Positions 52,833-62,024 of a stretch of 64,000 nt of DNA are shown here, piece by piece. The translations under genes and the position numbers were made by a program. The stretch covers positions 2,232,001-2,296,000 of the forward strand of contig NZ_JAFMZQ010000001.1 in assembly GCF_024436415.1 (NCBI RefSeq), in the 5' to 3' direction. Source of the DNA: Pedobacter deserti. GTDB lineage: Bacteria > Bacteroidota > Bacteroidia > Sphingobacteriales > Sphingobacteriaceae. Within the stretch, counting starts at the first letter, position 1. Every line of letters begins with the position of its first letter. Under the pieces are notes generated by a model. That model was given only the letters and a program-made list of their open reading frames with translations. It had not been told where the DNA came from and searched no databases.

Positions 52833-52870
52833 TCAAACAGTCCGAGATTTTGGAAGGGTTACATTCTTAT

Positions 52871-53125
52871 TCACAAATTGTCTTTACGATTGCGTTTGTA
52901 CAGGATTGTATACAATCTGACTGTGACAAACACAGCTACAATTGTAACTAATATTGTGAAAAGAAACGTCCACAGTGTTGGGTAGAACGAAAATCCAAAA
53001 ATCGAGGCTTTAATATTGTACTTCAAGCCTTTATATTCCGATAAAAAGTGTATGCTCCCGAGCGTTACAATCAGTGGCGTGAGGTACAAATTAATGAATA
53101 ATTTAAATTTCATCGTGAAGCTCAT
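52871..53125 (-). CDS. Small two-helix membrane protein, 84 aa
   Basis: An unrecognised protein with two hydrophobic helices (about 10-28 and 48-70) separated by a short polar segment, and a basic tail (YKRNRKDNL). The start could be 53125 or the second Met (53113). It lies between the IS3 element and the IS256 remnant and is probably a leftover island gene. Function unknown. Confidence 0.45.
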   Translation of the reverse strand: MSFTMKFKLFINLYLTPLIVTLGSIHFLSEYKGLKYNIKASIFGFSFYPTLWTFLFTILVTIVAVFVTVRLYTILYKRNRKDNL

Positions 53126-53198
53126 TTTTTAGTAAAATTAATATAAACAAGTATTGGGGAGTGTAACGTGAACTGTGTCAGTTCTAAATTAACGCCTC

Positions 53199-53400
53199 TC
53201 AGAAGCCTCTGTTCTCCTGAAGAATTCTGTCACCAAATTTAATATAAAGTTGGGAGAATGCCAGTCCCCAGTTATGGATTGGCATCGTCCATTTCTTGCT
53301 GATGTTTTTAATGCTGTTCGTTATTTGCCTGATAGATCGGTTTCATATCGGCCATTACGGCCTTCTTGTCTTTCTCAGGAACATAGCGCATGGAGGAACG
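53199..53400 (-). pseudogene. IS256-family transposase remnant with internal deletion
   Basis: Minus-strand reading gives SSMRYVPEKDKKAVMADMK then PIYQAN, followed after a frame change by IKNISKKWTMP and IHNWGLAFSQLYIKFGDRIL. Both pieces are hallmark C-terminal segments of IS256/mutator transposases, which are normally separated by about 60-70 residues that are missing here. A sequence resembling an IS256-type end (AACTGTGTCA and AGTGTAACG) lies near 53160-53180. Confidence 0.8.
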
Positions 53401-53463
53401 GACCCCGTCTACTTAATCCCCTTTGACTAAAACAATAACAATACTTTTATAAATAGTTTCATT

Positions 53464-53805
53464 CTATCTTAATTCCACTTTCCATTTCACGACCCCATCA
53501 ACTTCAGAACAGATATCAATAGATGCTTTTCCGCCATCGTCATAACAAAGAACGTACTCTATAGACTTATCTGTAATAAACCTTTTTAAATCATTAGAAG
53601 CAGCTATCATATTAGAGAAAATGCTCTTTATTTCTGTTAATTCACTTAATGAATTGGCTTTCGTAAGGTTTGAAAAAGTCAAATACTTAGACCAAGCAGT
53701 AATAGTTAACAAATTAGAATTGTCTATACTAAAACGCAGATTTCCAACAGTAAAAGATTGACCATCTTTCAAAAACTCCAGTGCTATTTTTATTCTATTT
53801 TCCAT
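53464..53805 (-). CDS. Hypothetical protein, 113 aa
   Basis: An unrecognised, apparently cytosolic alpha/beta protein (IKIALEFLKDGQSFTVGNLRF, then SIEYVLCYDDGGKASIDICSEVDG). It has no signal peptide or membrane helix. It sits between the IS256 remnant and the hipA remnant, on the same strand as both. The amino-acid composition and start context look like a real gene. Function unknown. Confidence 0.5.
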   Translation of the reverse strand: MENRIKIALEFLKDGQSFTVGNLRFSIDNSNLLTITAWSKYLTFSNLTKANSLSELTEIKSIFSNMIAASNDLKRFITDKSIEYVLCYDDGGKASIDICSEVDGVVKWKVELR

Positions 53806-53832
53806 AACTATGGAGATTAATTTTTATTGTAA

Positions 53833-54165
53833 TTAATTATCTCTTCGGCAGCCTTCAAAACCTTGTCTGCTAAGCATTTGGCCTGATCTTATGTCTCCGG
53901 TTTTTTCATTGTACGCAATTATCGCTTTTGGCCGAGCCCCGCCAGCCGAAGGTCCCATTTTTAATACTTCCAGCAATACATCCCGCATTTCATCATGGGT
54001 ATGTATTCGAAACGCTTCCTTATTGTTTAGCAATCTTTCGGTAGTTTTAATTAAACTGGAGATTTCCAGCGTATGCGTTTTCGTGGTTGGTGCAATTGAT
54101 GGCTCGAATTCAAAGGCACCCATACCTCTTGCTCCGATGAAACACAGTAATGTATCAAAATTCAT
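53833..54165 (-). pseudogene. Fragment of a second hipA-family gene
   Basis: A 110-codon frame matching the middle of HipA kinases: FIGARGMGAFEFEPS, TTERLLNNKEAF and the Gly/Ser loop GPSAGGARPKAIIAYNEKTGDIRSGQ. The N-terminal subdomain and everything after the nucleotide loop (catalytic HxxDDxxxN and metal-binding Asp) are missing, so it is inactive. It is not a copy of the hipA at 41532, whose corresponding loop reads GSSAGARPKALVAI. A 12-bp palindrome ATGAATATTCAT lies just upstream (54195-54206). Confidence 0.82.
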
Positions 54166-54292
54166 TCATAATTCAACTTATTTTAACTAAATGAATGAAT
54201 ATTCATGCATTCTTCTGAATATGGATCCGGATACGTTTTCCAGGAATCTGAAGAAGTTGAGGGGTGAGGGGAGTTAGGTTTTTGCCGTCAGG

Positions 54293-55384
54293 CTACCTGA
54301 TCATATAAAGCTTTTTGTCATCATTCGTGAACAAAGCAAAGGCAAGATTTTCGTTCGTGTAATACATGTAGCCATCCATGATAGCGGGAGGCTGGGCTTT
54401 ATTCTGTGTGAGGGTGCCTATGCGTTTACCGTCTATCTGTATGGGGGAACGGCTTCCGTCGTTAAACTGATATATAAATTCCTTTAGTTTTAATGTGTCA
54501 TTTTTATACACCACGTCGGTAAACAGATTGCCATGGTAGAGCATGACATCAAACGGCGCCGCATTACCGCCGCCACCCGAAAAGCGGACTTTTTCCAGTT
54601 TCAGCTTTTGATAATAACGGTATTGAACCTGAGGAAGTGAAATGATTTCTTTACGGCCCTGTATTTTTGGATTATAACGCTTAAAAGGATTGTTGAGCAG
54701 CAATTTCTCCCTGTAGGTATAGGGAAACCTGTCGGTTACATCCAGCGTTGTGTAAAACCGAAAACACTTACCATTTTGGAAATAGGTCAGCATGCTGTAA
54801 GTGGTCATGGCCTGTGTGGTCGGTATCTCATCGCCAACAGTTTTTACCGGCTCTGGATTTACATAGTCAAAGTCGACCAATACCCAGGGAGAGGAATTCT
54901 CGATGTCCGAAATCTGCTCCCGCTGCTTTTTAAGATCCCACTTAAAGTCGTCATTTTGCCCGGTGATTGGAAGCGCTTGCTTACGGCCATCAAAAGTCCA
55001 TGTGTAATATTGACCCTTTTTATGGATGATGTACCCGTTCACAAAAACAATGTTTAAAGGCTTGTCGTGTATCGTCAACGAATCTATGACTTCTCCGTTC
55101 GTGTTGATCTTCTTAAATATGTTTTCCGTTTTGTTTTGAACGGAATATGTGATCAAATGATTTTCCGGGGTAAGGTGATATTGTATGTCTTCCGCGCTTT
55201 CTAAAAACAGTGCCATCGACAAATTTTGGGATCTGACAACTTTTGCGCTGTCAAATGATTGATAACGCTCAAATTCGGACGGTAGATCGTCAACTTTTAC
55301 TTGCATATCGCCGGCTACTTTAAAGGCCAAAAATGTGAAAAGGCCAATGGATACAACACCACAAAGCCAATAAAACATCCTCAT
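54293..55384 (-). CDS. Hypothetical membrane-anchored envelope protein
   Basis: A 363-residue protein with one N-terminal transmembrane/signal segment (FYWLCGVVSIGLFTFLAFKVA), then an extended beta-rich region (for example HLITYSVQNKTENIFKKINTNGEVIDSL, VNGYIIHKKGQYYTWTFDG, PAIMDGYMYYTNENLAFALF). The pattern suggests a propeller-like fold, although no family is recognised. It returns to chromosome-like composition, so it probably lies just outside the island. It is divergent from the lipoprotein gene. Confidence 0.6.
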   Translation of the reverse strand: MRMFYWLCGVVSIGLFTFLAFKVAGDMQVKVDDLPSEFERYQSFDSAKVVRSQNLSMALFLESAEDIQYHLTPENHLITYSVQNKTENIFKKINTNGEVIDSLTIHDKPLNIVFVNGYIIHKKGQYYTWTFDGRKQALPITGQNDDFKWDLKKQREQISDIENSSPWVLVDFDYVNPEPVKTVGDEIPTTQAMTTYSMLTYFQNGKCFRFYTTLDVTDRFPYTYREKLLLNNPFKRYNPKIQGRKEIISLPQVQYRYYQKLKLEKVRFSGGGGNAAPFDVMLYHGNLFTDVVYKNDTLKLKEFIYQFNDGSRSPIQIDGKRIGTLTQNKAQPPAIMDGYMYYTNENLAFALFTNDDKKLYMIR

Positions 55385-55469
55385 ATTTTAATGTCAGAAT
55401 ACTCTTGCTTTACCAAATAAACATTTCGTTGCAAGAAGCGTTTAAACTATGTTAAAATATCGTCGTATC

Positions 55470-56147
55470 ATGAAGCTTAACGTTCCTCTACTGGTTTTAA
55501 TAGGTGTTGTCATAAGCCTGCTGATTATCTCTTGTGCCCGCGAAGGCGAAAAATCCTCAAAAAAGGCAACGCAAAAGCAAAACAAGTCAAAGAATGTTCT
55601 CTCTAAATCGGGTTCAGGCATTCAAAATACCGCACCAGAAGATTTACAAAATGATACGGCCGTTGAGGTGATGGACGAAAAAGACATGCTCATTAACGGA
55701 AAATTGAAACGTTATTTCTCGTTGAAGGAATTCCAATCTGTGCTTGGCAAGCCGGATAGTACGCAACTGTTAAGCGATATAGAGCCATGCACCAGCATTT
55801 TCCAGGAACCGGATGGTTCGGTTCATCCGGAAGCCAGGTATGTATACAAAAACGGATCGCGCTTTGAATGTTCGCAGGAAAAAGTGGCGATAGACCAGGT
55901 AAATTTCAGTCATGGCGATTTCATCATCTTTCGTAAGCAGAGGCTTAACAGGCACACCACCCTCGCCACATTAAAAAAGCTGTTTCCAAATGCGATCAAG
56001 CATGTTGGCGTGATGGATGTGGCTGGTGAAGGTGCGCTGCAGGTTATTAAATTGAGAGAGGATAAAGACAATATTACTGACGGACACATCAATGTTTTCC
56101 TTAAGTTTGGTAAGCTTTATTTGCTGCAATGGTGGTTTCCTTGTTAA
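55470..56147 (+). CDS. Hypothetical lipoprotein, 225 aa
   Basis: A signal peptide with lipobox LIISC is followed by a Lys/Ser-rich linker, then a globular domain (KRYFSLKEFQSVLGKPDSTQLLSDIEPC, then TLKKLFPNAIKHVGV and LRWWF-like end LYLLQWWFPC). ATG 55470 is preferred because it starts the signal peptide directly; ATG 55449 is in frame. It lies 10 bases before the DUF1801 gene. Function unknown. Confidence 0.6.
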   Translation: MKLNVPLLVLIGVVISLLIISCAREGEKSSKKATQKQNKSKNVLSKSGSGIQNTAPEDLQNDTAVEVMDEKDMLINGKLKRYFSLKEFQSVLGKPDSTQLLSDIEPCTSIFQEPDGSVHPEARYVYKNGSRFECSQEKVAIDQVNFSHGDFIIFRKQRLNRHTTLATLKKLFPNAIKHVGVMDVAGEGALQVIKLREDKDNITDGHINVFLKFGKLYLLQWWFPC

Positions 56148-56157
56148 AAAGCTGTTA

Positions 56158-56553
56158 ATGAACCAAATGAACAAAGAAGTAACTGTCTTACTAGACGAGA
56201 TCAATCATCCGCTGCGCGCCCAAATAGAGGAGTTAAGGGCTATCATACTCAGCGCCGCTCCATCTATGGAGGAAAATATCAAATGGAACGGTCCTAACTA
56301 TCAGCACCTCGACAGGGACAGAGTTACGCTTAAAGTTCAACCAGCAAAGGATTTTCACCTCATCTTACACGCAGGCACCAGGATAAGAAGTGAACCCATA
56401 GATCATCAAACCGTAGACCCTGGGCGACTGTTCACCTGGAAGTCTAACGACCGTGGAATTCTGCAGATTAAAAACGCAGCGGGCTTTGATGAATGTAAAG
56501 CGCAGCTTGGAGGAATTATTGGCCGTTGGATAAAAGCGACTGAGGTATTTTGA
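56158..56553 (+). CDS. DUF1801 domain protein
   Basis: A 131-residue cytosolic protein of the DUF1801/YdhG-like family (LLDEINHPLRAQIEELRAIILSAAPSMEENIKWNGPNYQ, then VTLKVQPAKDFHLILHAGTR). ATG 56158 is chosen because the family begins there; the upstream extension overlaps the lipoprotein gene. Members are small proteins related to the iron-chaperone fold, and the role here is unknown. The 3' end overlaps a short minus-strand frame by 38 bases. Confidence 0.75.
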   Translation: MNQMNKEVTVLLDEINHPLRAQIEELRAIILSAAPSMEENIKWNGPNYQHLDRDRVTLKVQPAKDFHLILHAGTRIRSEPIDHQTVDPGRLFTWKSNDRGILQIKNAAGFDECKAQLGGIIGRWIKATEVF

Positions 56554-56716
56554 CTTTACTCAAAACCTCTTTAGCTTGCTCTACCTTTTTAACGATAAAA
56601 GGATCATTAGCATAGCTTTTACCTTTACTCACAACAGTAGCTTTAGGATAAACCTTTTCTGTAATTAAAGTATGTTTAACAGTTTGCACTTGAGTTCCTT
56701 TCTTTAAGAGATACAC
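56516..56716 (-). CDS. Hypothetical small protein, 66 aa
   Basis: A short frame downstream of the DUF6493 gene on the same strand (18-base gap). The product is basic with a beta-hairpin-like start (YLLKKGTQVQTVKHTLIT) and a helical end. It overlaps the 3' end of the DUF1801 gene. It has protein-like composition but no recognised family, and it could be spurious. Confidence 0.35.
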   Translation of the reverse strand: MYLLKKGTQVQTVKHTLITEKVYPKATVVSKGKSYANDPFIVKKVEQAKEVLSKVKIPQSLLSNGQ

Positions 56717-56734
56717 AAAGATAACGGTAAAAAA

Positions 56735-59602
56735 CTAAAGAGATAAGATCCGTGCTATCGTTTTCTTTAACCCTGTATTCGATTGCCATTGATTGAGCTT
56801 ATTAAGGAGCGTTGGACTTGAAGGCTTCGTGTTATTTATGACTAAAAGCTCACTATAGAGATCCAACAGCTTTTTTGTATTGGTTATCGGTTCATCCGGC
56901 ATTTGAGAAATGCATGAAACAATCAAAGCTTCCAAAGCCTGATTATGTTTTGCGGAGACCTTAAACATACAACTGAACATGAGGTCGGTAAGTCGCTTTA
57001 AAGGGGCGTATTCGACCTGTTCCAGTGTGCCGAGCATTTCCCCAATCCTGTTATTGTCGAGATCGCCTGACGTTATTCTCCTGATCCAAAGCTCTGCAGC
57101 ATAACTTGCCACTGTTTTATCGCCATTCATCATGCATGCGGCAACAAAAAGGTTGGACATCTCCGTGTTTTGCGGTTCCAATGTTAACAGAGCTTCAAGT
57201 GTTTCGCTTATAAGGCGTCTTTGCGGCTCTTCGTAAAACTTGGAAAATACCAGGGCTTTAAATATGACTTGCGCCAGCACAGGGTCAGGATTGTCTGGCA
57301 CAAGATATAGTGAGCGTTTAATGTCAAATGCCTCTGACGAAATCCAACCTACTAATATCAAATCATCGTATATTGAAGGGGCGGTGGTACGATTCGTCAT
57401 TACACTGAAGATTCGTTTGACAGCGGTTTCCGCTTTATGTTTTTCAGGGAAAATGATTCGAAGTTCCCTGTCCGTGGTCATGGTATCTCCGTCGACATAC
57501 TTTTTTTGTTCCATGCTATATACTGGAATATAGCGCTGTTTTGCCCTCACTTTCCACTCAAAATTTCCGGTAAGGTATTCGGGTCGTAAAGCGCTCAGAT
57601 CCGAAAGTATATCTGCATTCTTCTTCCTGTGCTTCCAAATGGATGCCACGAGCCATACAGATTTTAGTTTCTCGATTTTCGGAACGGCAGAGGCCTCGCC
57701 CACCAGGTAAATAAATATGTCTTTATACGTTCCTTTTAGTTCTGCTTCTGCTAAGCGCTTAAGTTCTTCAGGATCCGCGATTTGCAAACGGGACACGGCT
57801 ATCTGAAAATCCATCAGGGAGGGGTCGACGTTGGCCGATTGGTAAATCTTTAGGCGGTGCACCAGACTAGATGCTGAAACCCTGCAAGGGTAGTAGTCGG
57901 GGCAACACAGAAGCGGAACTTTAACGGCATGCTTTAAAAAGTTCAACACATCGACCAGCAATTTCTTAAAGGGCTGATAAATGGCCGATTTGCTATCCCA
58001 TTGAGATAAAATTCCTGCGGTTTGCTCCCAGGCTCTGCCTCCGGCATAGTTTTGAAAAACTTTCTGAAGATCCGCTGAGTTAGCAGGATATCTTTTGATA
58101 AGTTCCCCGGAGTATTCAATAAAGAATGTTGCAAGAAGCTTGTCTAGAAAACCAGTGCCTGTTCTGGGGTCATTCTTTAGTGTGAGGACCGCGCGCTGCA
58201 AGGCAGGGGAGAACTTATTAATATGCTCGCCATGGATGTTGTCCTGCATTAATAACAGCGAATTACACAAGTGTTCAAAATGCCAGCTTTCGTTGTTGTC
58301 GAAGGCCTGACTGGCCAGAAACAACAAATCTTCAAAGGTATCTACAGGTGTTATTTCCCTGGGCAGATTAACATGGGAGTCTGCATCAGGCTCTTCTGCC
58401 GATGTGGGTTCGGGCGCACGAACAAAACCGGAGAGCAGACTTCTACTCTCTATCAGGAGATTATCTGAAAAAGCACTTATCGCATCTCGCAAGTTCTGAT
58501 TTGATTCTGCCCCATATTTACGCAGAAATTTTGCTGTTCTGATTTGTATTGCTGCATCTGAGTGCACAAGCGCTGAGCAGGCAAGATGGCAAAGGGCGTT
58601 ATCATCATCCAGTTTTCTTTTGGCGAATTCCTCTATGCAGGCCAGTGTGGCAAGTACTATGGATTTAGTGTTGGAAGTGATGGTTATATTCAGGTAATCC
58701 GACAGGTTATCGGGTGTATGGTTTGTTTCGATCAGGACTTTAGCATATTTCAGGGCCGCGTTTACCTGCTTAGTGCTATTGGAATTAAATGAGTTGAGGA
58801 GTTCTGCAACGAGCTCGGCCAGCTCTTCGTATTGAGGCTTGAGCTCCATAAACAGTTGGGAAAACCATCCGGATAGCGCCTGATTGAAATTCCTGTTGGT
58901 GGCCAGCAGCGTATCGTGTAGCAGGCGTTTCCGGTCAAGAAGCCCCCGTTCTGTCAGGTCAATAAATGTGTTGATCCATCGACCTTCCTTTGAGCCATCG
59001 CTAAAGCTCATGTAACGATCGCTTGTATGGATCGAAGTTTCGTGCTGAAAAATCAGCCAGATATGCTCGGCAAGGGTTACTGGGTGTTTGTGCAGGTTTT
59101 CGGGGACGTACACATATCTAAATGACTTGCCGTCAACGTCAAAGATAACAGATGGCAGAAGTTTGGCGATCAGTTCAGTAGATGGCTGGACGTATTTGTT
59201 GTCTACCCAATAGAGATAATTTTCGTAGTCAAAGAGAAAGAAGTTCTCCCTTGCATATTTGTTGATGTGCGCGCTGAACCATGTGGGGCAATGCCAGGGC
59301 AATAGCTTTTCCATAACCGGCCTGCTAAGAATAGGTCCGCCATACATGGAAGAGAAGCCTTTTTCATCGCAGCAAACAAAAGCCGTCATCGATAGGATCA
59401 GCAGTCGGTCTCCAACTGCTTTTGAGTGGTAAGATATGCTGCCGTCGTCGTTTTTTACTTCCTCGTATTGCGAATATTCTCTGAAAAGCTTTTTAAGCGT
59501 GGGCAGGATTTCTTTTTTACTGTCGCCAAGGCTTTTAAGAAAAGGAACGATCTTATCCAGCTGATCATTATGAACGATCTCTGCCAATTGTTTAGCAAGC
59601 AT
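56735..59602 (-). CDS. DUF6493-like large helical-repeat protein
   Basis: A 955-residue cytosolic protein, mostly alpha-helical with HEAT-like pairs (LNITITSNTKSIVLATLACIEEFA, then ALVHSDAAIQIRTAKFLRKYG). I identify it as DUF6493-like mainly from memory of the family and from its partner gene. The start lies 1 base after the stop of the SWIM zinc-finger gene, so the two form a tight operon. Such pairs are conserved in Bacteroidota and the function is unknown. Confidence 0.65.
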   Translation of the reverse strand: MLAKQLAEIVHNDQLDKIVPFLKSLGDSKKEILPTLKKLFREYSQYEEVKNDDGSISYHSKAVGDRLLILSMTAFVCCDEKGFSSMYGGPILSRPVMEKLLPWHCPTWFSAHINKYARENFFLFDYENYLYWVDNKYVQPSTELIAKLLPSVIFDVDGKSFRYVYVPENLHKHPVTLAEHIWLIFQHETSIHTSDRYMSFSDGSKEGRWINTFIDLTERGLLDRKRLLHDTLLATNRNFNQALSGWFSQLFMELKPQYEELAELVAELLNSFNSNSTKQVNAALKYAKVLIETNHTPDNLSDYLNITITSNTKSIVLATLACIEEFAKRKLDDDNALCHLACSALVHSDAAIQIRTAKFLRKYGAESNQNLRDAISAFSDNLLIESRSLLSGFVRAPEPTSAEEPDADSHVNLPREITPVDTFEDLLFLASQAFDNNESWHFEHLCNSLLLMQDNIHGEHINKFSPALQRAVLTLKNDPRTGTGFLDKLLATFFIEYSGELIKRYPANSADLQKVFQNYAGGRAWEQTAGILSQWDSKSAIYQPFKKLLVDVLNFLKHAVKVPLLCCPDYYPCRVSASSLVHRLKIYQSANVDPSLMDFQIAVSRLQIADPEELKRLAEAELKGTYKDIFIYLVGEASAVPKIEKLKSVWLVASIWKHRKKNADILSDLSALRPEYLTGNFEWKVRAKQRYIPVYSMEQKKYVDGDTMTTDRELRIIFPEKHKAETAVKRIFSVMTNRTTAPSIYDDLILVGWISSEAFDIKRSLYLVPDNPDPVLAQVIFKALVFSKFYEEPQRRLISETLEALLTLEPQNTEMSNLFVAACMMNGDKTVASYAAELWIRRITSGDLDNNRIGEMLGTLEQVEYAPLKRLTDLMFSCMFKVSAKHNQALEALIVSCISQMPDEPITNTKKLLDLYSELLVINNTKPSSPTLLNKLNQWQSNTGLKKTIARILSL

Positions 59603-59603
59603 A

Positions 59604-60947
59604 TTATAGTTCTGTGATTTTCTTTTTTACCGCCAAAATATGCTTGCAACTTCCGCGCTGCCCTTGGTTCCTACTAAACCAGGTGCACGTACACCGCTCT
59701 CTTCCGCCCTCTATTACTACCACGTGATCTACGCCTGTTCCTTTCACGCTTGCCTCGATTTTGTCGCTGGCTTTCTGCAATATATTAACCTTTCCTTCAG
59801 CAAGGAGCTTTTCTGCATCTTTCAGCCGGGGATTCAAGCTTAATATTCGTTCCGTTTTAAACGGCAGGCGCCGGTAGAAAAAAGCGTTCTCATCCAGATC
59901 AAAACCCAGTAAACCAATTGCTGAAAGCCGGGCGGTAAGCTGGTCGACCAGCGTCCTGTCCAGGCCTTCGTTGATCGCGAATAACGTAGCGTTAAACTGC
60001 TGATTTGCCTGGCAATATTTCTCGGCCGATGTCAGCCAGGACTCTGGGATATCTTCAAGAAGTGCATCAAGAGCGGCACCTTCACCGGAAAAACCACGCC
60101 AGGTGTCGCGCGATAGGGATATACTGAACCGCAAACCACCGAAGTACAATTGCCAGGTGGTCGACTGCATCCCGGGATGTGCAAACACCTTCAGCTGATC
60201 TATAAACGGAAGCAGAGGTTCCAGAAGGCGCAACCGGTGGATGCCGCCCACGTATATTCCGCTGGCTGATTTGACAGGTGAAAACGCAGGTTTCCCCGCT
60301 CTTGAAATAAGATAGTAGTCGGCCTTGGGCTTACCTGTCGGTATGGTTTTAAAAAGCTGAATCGCCTGGATTTTGTTAAAGGAATGCTGCTGTTCAGAAT
60401 CGGAAAGAAACATTTGTACCGATGTGAGCGCCTTTATCCATTTTACCGGCAAAGGCACTTTGCGTTCTTTGGTCACATGTCCATCTTGTATTAAACTAAG
60501 TTCTTTGGGGCCAACGGATAGCATGACATTTTCATTCCGTTGAATTGTGCTCAGGGAAGAGATCATTCCTTGATTGAAGTCGACATTGGTTGTTCCCGGT
60601 TCCGGGAACTCACCGTCAAGACCCGCCTCCAGGATATCGACGCGGGCATACACACCTGCGCAATGAGAGAATCCTTCAAATCTTATTTTTTCACTTCCGG
60701 CAGTCACAATCGGATCTTTCAGAAGAGCCAGTTGGAAAGGGGATAGGTTGAAGCTTGATTGAACAACGTTTGACAGGTTTATTAAAGCGCGTGCAACCAG
60801 ATAAGGATCTTTAAGTTTCCCCCAAAAATAGCAGGAGCTTTCCTTCTTCTGTATTTCATTGTAATTCGACAGGAGCAGACCCGCTTCATTTTGGCTCTTT
60901 GTGAGAAGTGATGGATAATTATAATGATAAGTTAAGGTCTCTGCCAT
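59604..60947 (-). CDS. SWIM zinc-finger protein
   Basis: A 447-residue protein whose C-terminus carries the SWIM motif CTCTWFSRNQGQRGSCKH (CxC...CxH), a zinc finger for nucleic acid or protein binding. The first 380 residues are a conserved alpha/beta region (ALINLSNVVQSSFNLSPFQLALL, then GGIHRLRLLEPLLPFIDQL) without a named domain that I recognise. It is the first gene of the two-gene unit with the DUF6493-like protein. Confidence 0.85.
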   Translation of the reverse strand: MAETLTYHYNYPSLLTKSQNEAGLLLSNYNEIQKKESSCYFWGKLKDPYLVARALINLSNVVQSSFNLSPFQLALLKDPIVTAGSEKIRFEGFSHCAGVYARVDILEAGLDGEFPEPGTTNVDFNQGMISSLSTIQRNENVMLSVGPKELSLIQDGHVTKERKVPLPVKWIKALTSVQMFLSDSEQQHSFNKIQAIQLFKTIPTGKPKADYYLISRAGKPAFSPVKSASGIYVGGIHRLRLLEPLLPFIDQLKVFAHPGMQSTTWQLYFGGLRFSISLSRDTWRGFSGEGAALDALLEDIPESWLTSAEKYCQANQQFNATLFAINEGLDRTLVDQLTARLSAIGLLGFDLDENAFFYRRLPFKTERILSLNPRLKDAEKLLAEGKVNILQKASDKIEASVKGTGVDHVVVIEGGRERCTCTWFSRNQGQRGSCKHILAVKKKITEL

Positions 60948-61086
60948 AGAAGCGTTTGTGATAGACTACACTAACCTAGCGATAATTTAGCACAATTGAA
61001 ATATAACGTTACTTCATCGCCCTAATAAGACCGTGAATAGATTAAAGATGCGGCTTTCTACGTTGTTTTTTGTGTTGTTATGTTGA

Positions 61087-61335
61087 TTGATTTATAGATC
61101 ATATAGAGTCTCCTTTCATTTGGTCTCTGGCATATGTATTGACTTCGCAGATGATCGAAAAGTAAAGGCAATCTATACGATGGTGGAAGCTGAGATCAAT
61201 ACGGAGTATGAGCGTTGGGGAGATCCTCAATATCTTGAAATGTTAAGTAGTCAATCTGCTGACCTTAAATCTGGCAAAGTGAAGGGCAAGACCTGGGAAG
61301 AGATAAAAGAAAGATTTGATGCCAAAAGGCGTTAA
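61087..61335 (+). CDS. Orphan antitoxin-like addiction module protein, probably 5'-truncated
   Basis: The C-terminal 64 residues (FADDRKVKAIYTMVEAEI, then SADLKSGKVKGKTWEEIKERFDAKRR) match the small ParD/addiction-module component family found in Bacteroidota. Conserved sequence begins upstream of the only in-frame ATG (61180). A full product would need the TTG at 61087, whose N-terminal 17 residues do not look conserved. No ParE/RelE-type toxin follows. This is probably an eroded antitoxin gene. Confidence 0.5.
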   Translation: MIYRSYRVSFHLVSGICIDFADDRKVKAIYTMVEAEINTEYERWGDPQYLEMLSSQSADLKSGKVKGKTWEEIKERFDAKRR

Positions 61336-61412
61336 GTTGTCATTCTTTCATCTGACATGTGTTTCGTAAATAGCTCATGACATACTAGCACATGAATCAG
61401 CACGCCGAGCCC

Positions 61413-62024
61413 TTACTCCCCCCGCAAACGGCCCTCATGAAAAGTCTCAAGTTTGGTAAGCAGCCTGATCAAATCCATTTTCTCCTGGTCCGACAAAGGT
61501 TCTGTTACATTTCTTGAGGCCTGACGGATACTCGACATATTTTCTTCTAAATGTTGTTTGCCTTTCTCGGTGATATGGATCATCCGGTTTCTTTTATCGG
61601 TGTCGATGGGCGTTTGCGTTACAAGTCCGCCATCAAGCAGTCGTTTAATGATTTGCATGCCGGCCGACTTTTCATGGACGTTTCGTTTGATGAGGGCGGT
61701 TTTGGTCATGCTTCCAAAGGAGACCAGCGTGATCAGGTAAATGAAATCATCGGGGGTGGAGAAAGCGGTATCGGCTATGGCATGCTTTGCCTGTAGTTTG
61801 GCGTAGCGGTAAAGGTGCACCAGCGTTGTGTTGATCACGCTGTCGGCCGAGCGCCCGTTCGCTTTGCCGTCCCACTCGGGCTCCTGCAATACCTGATGCC
61901 CTTCCCTTACCATGTATTGATTCAGCCATTGCCCAAAGGAATGCACATCGGGGGCTTCTGTTTCAGATTCCTGCTCGTAAAGCTGAACAAGGCGAACCAT
62001 TTCTAATATGAGATCGTAATACAT
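61413..62024 (-). CDS. MarR-family transcriptional regulator
   Basis: A 203-residue winged-helix regulator. The MarR core is visible at about 85-170 (FIYLITLVSFGSMTKTALIKRNVHEKSAGMQIIKRLLDGGLVTQTPIDTDKRNRMIHITEKGKQH is its region, with the DKRN wing). An N-terminal extension of about 80 residues is longer than usual. It is divergent from the fasciclin-domain gene across 153 bases that contain AGTATACT (62047-62054) and several TTTTTAGTA-like repeats, possible operator sites. Confidence 0.88.
   Translation of the reverse strand: MYYDLILEMVRLVQLYEQESETEAPDVHSFGQWLNQYMVREGHQVLQEPEWDGKANGRSADSVINTTLVHLYRYAKLQAKHAIADTAFSTPDDFIYLITLVSFGSMTKTALIKRNVHEKSAGMQIIKRLLDGGLVTQTPIDTDKRNRMIHITEKGKQHLEENMSSIRQASRNVTEPLSDQEKMDLIRLLTKLETFHEGRLRGE

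Larger units (their letters stand above)
51622..52863 (-). mobile_element. IS3-family insertion sequence (IS150-like), complete
   Basis: A 1242-base element with orfA and orfB on the minus strand. The ends are TGTAACCCT (51622-51630) and its inverse AGGGTTACA (52855-52863), imperfect beyond 9 bases. No target-site duplication is obvious. The slippery heptamer AAAAAAG (minus strand, 52548-52542) near the end of orfA would allow the -1 frameshift that makes the OrfAB transposase. All catalytic residues are present. Confidence 0.8.

Noticed and set aside
54221..54277. Short plus-strand frame reading MDPDTFSRNLKKLRGEGS, like the start of an XRE repressor
   Set aside because: Only 18 codons, too short to distinguish from chance, although it lies beside a hipA remnant.
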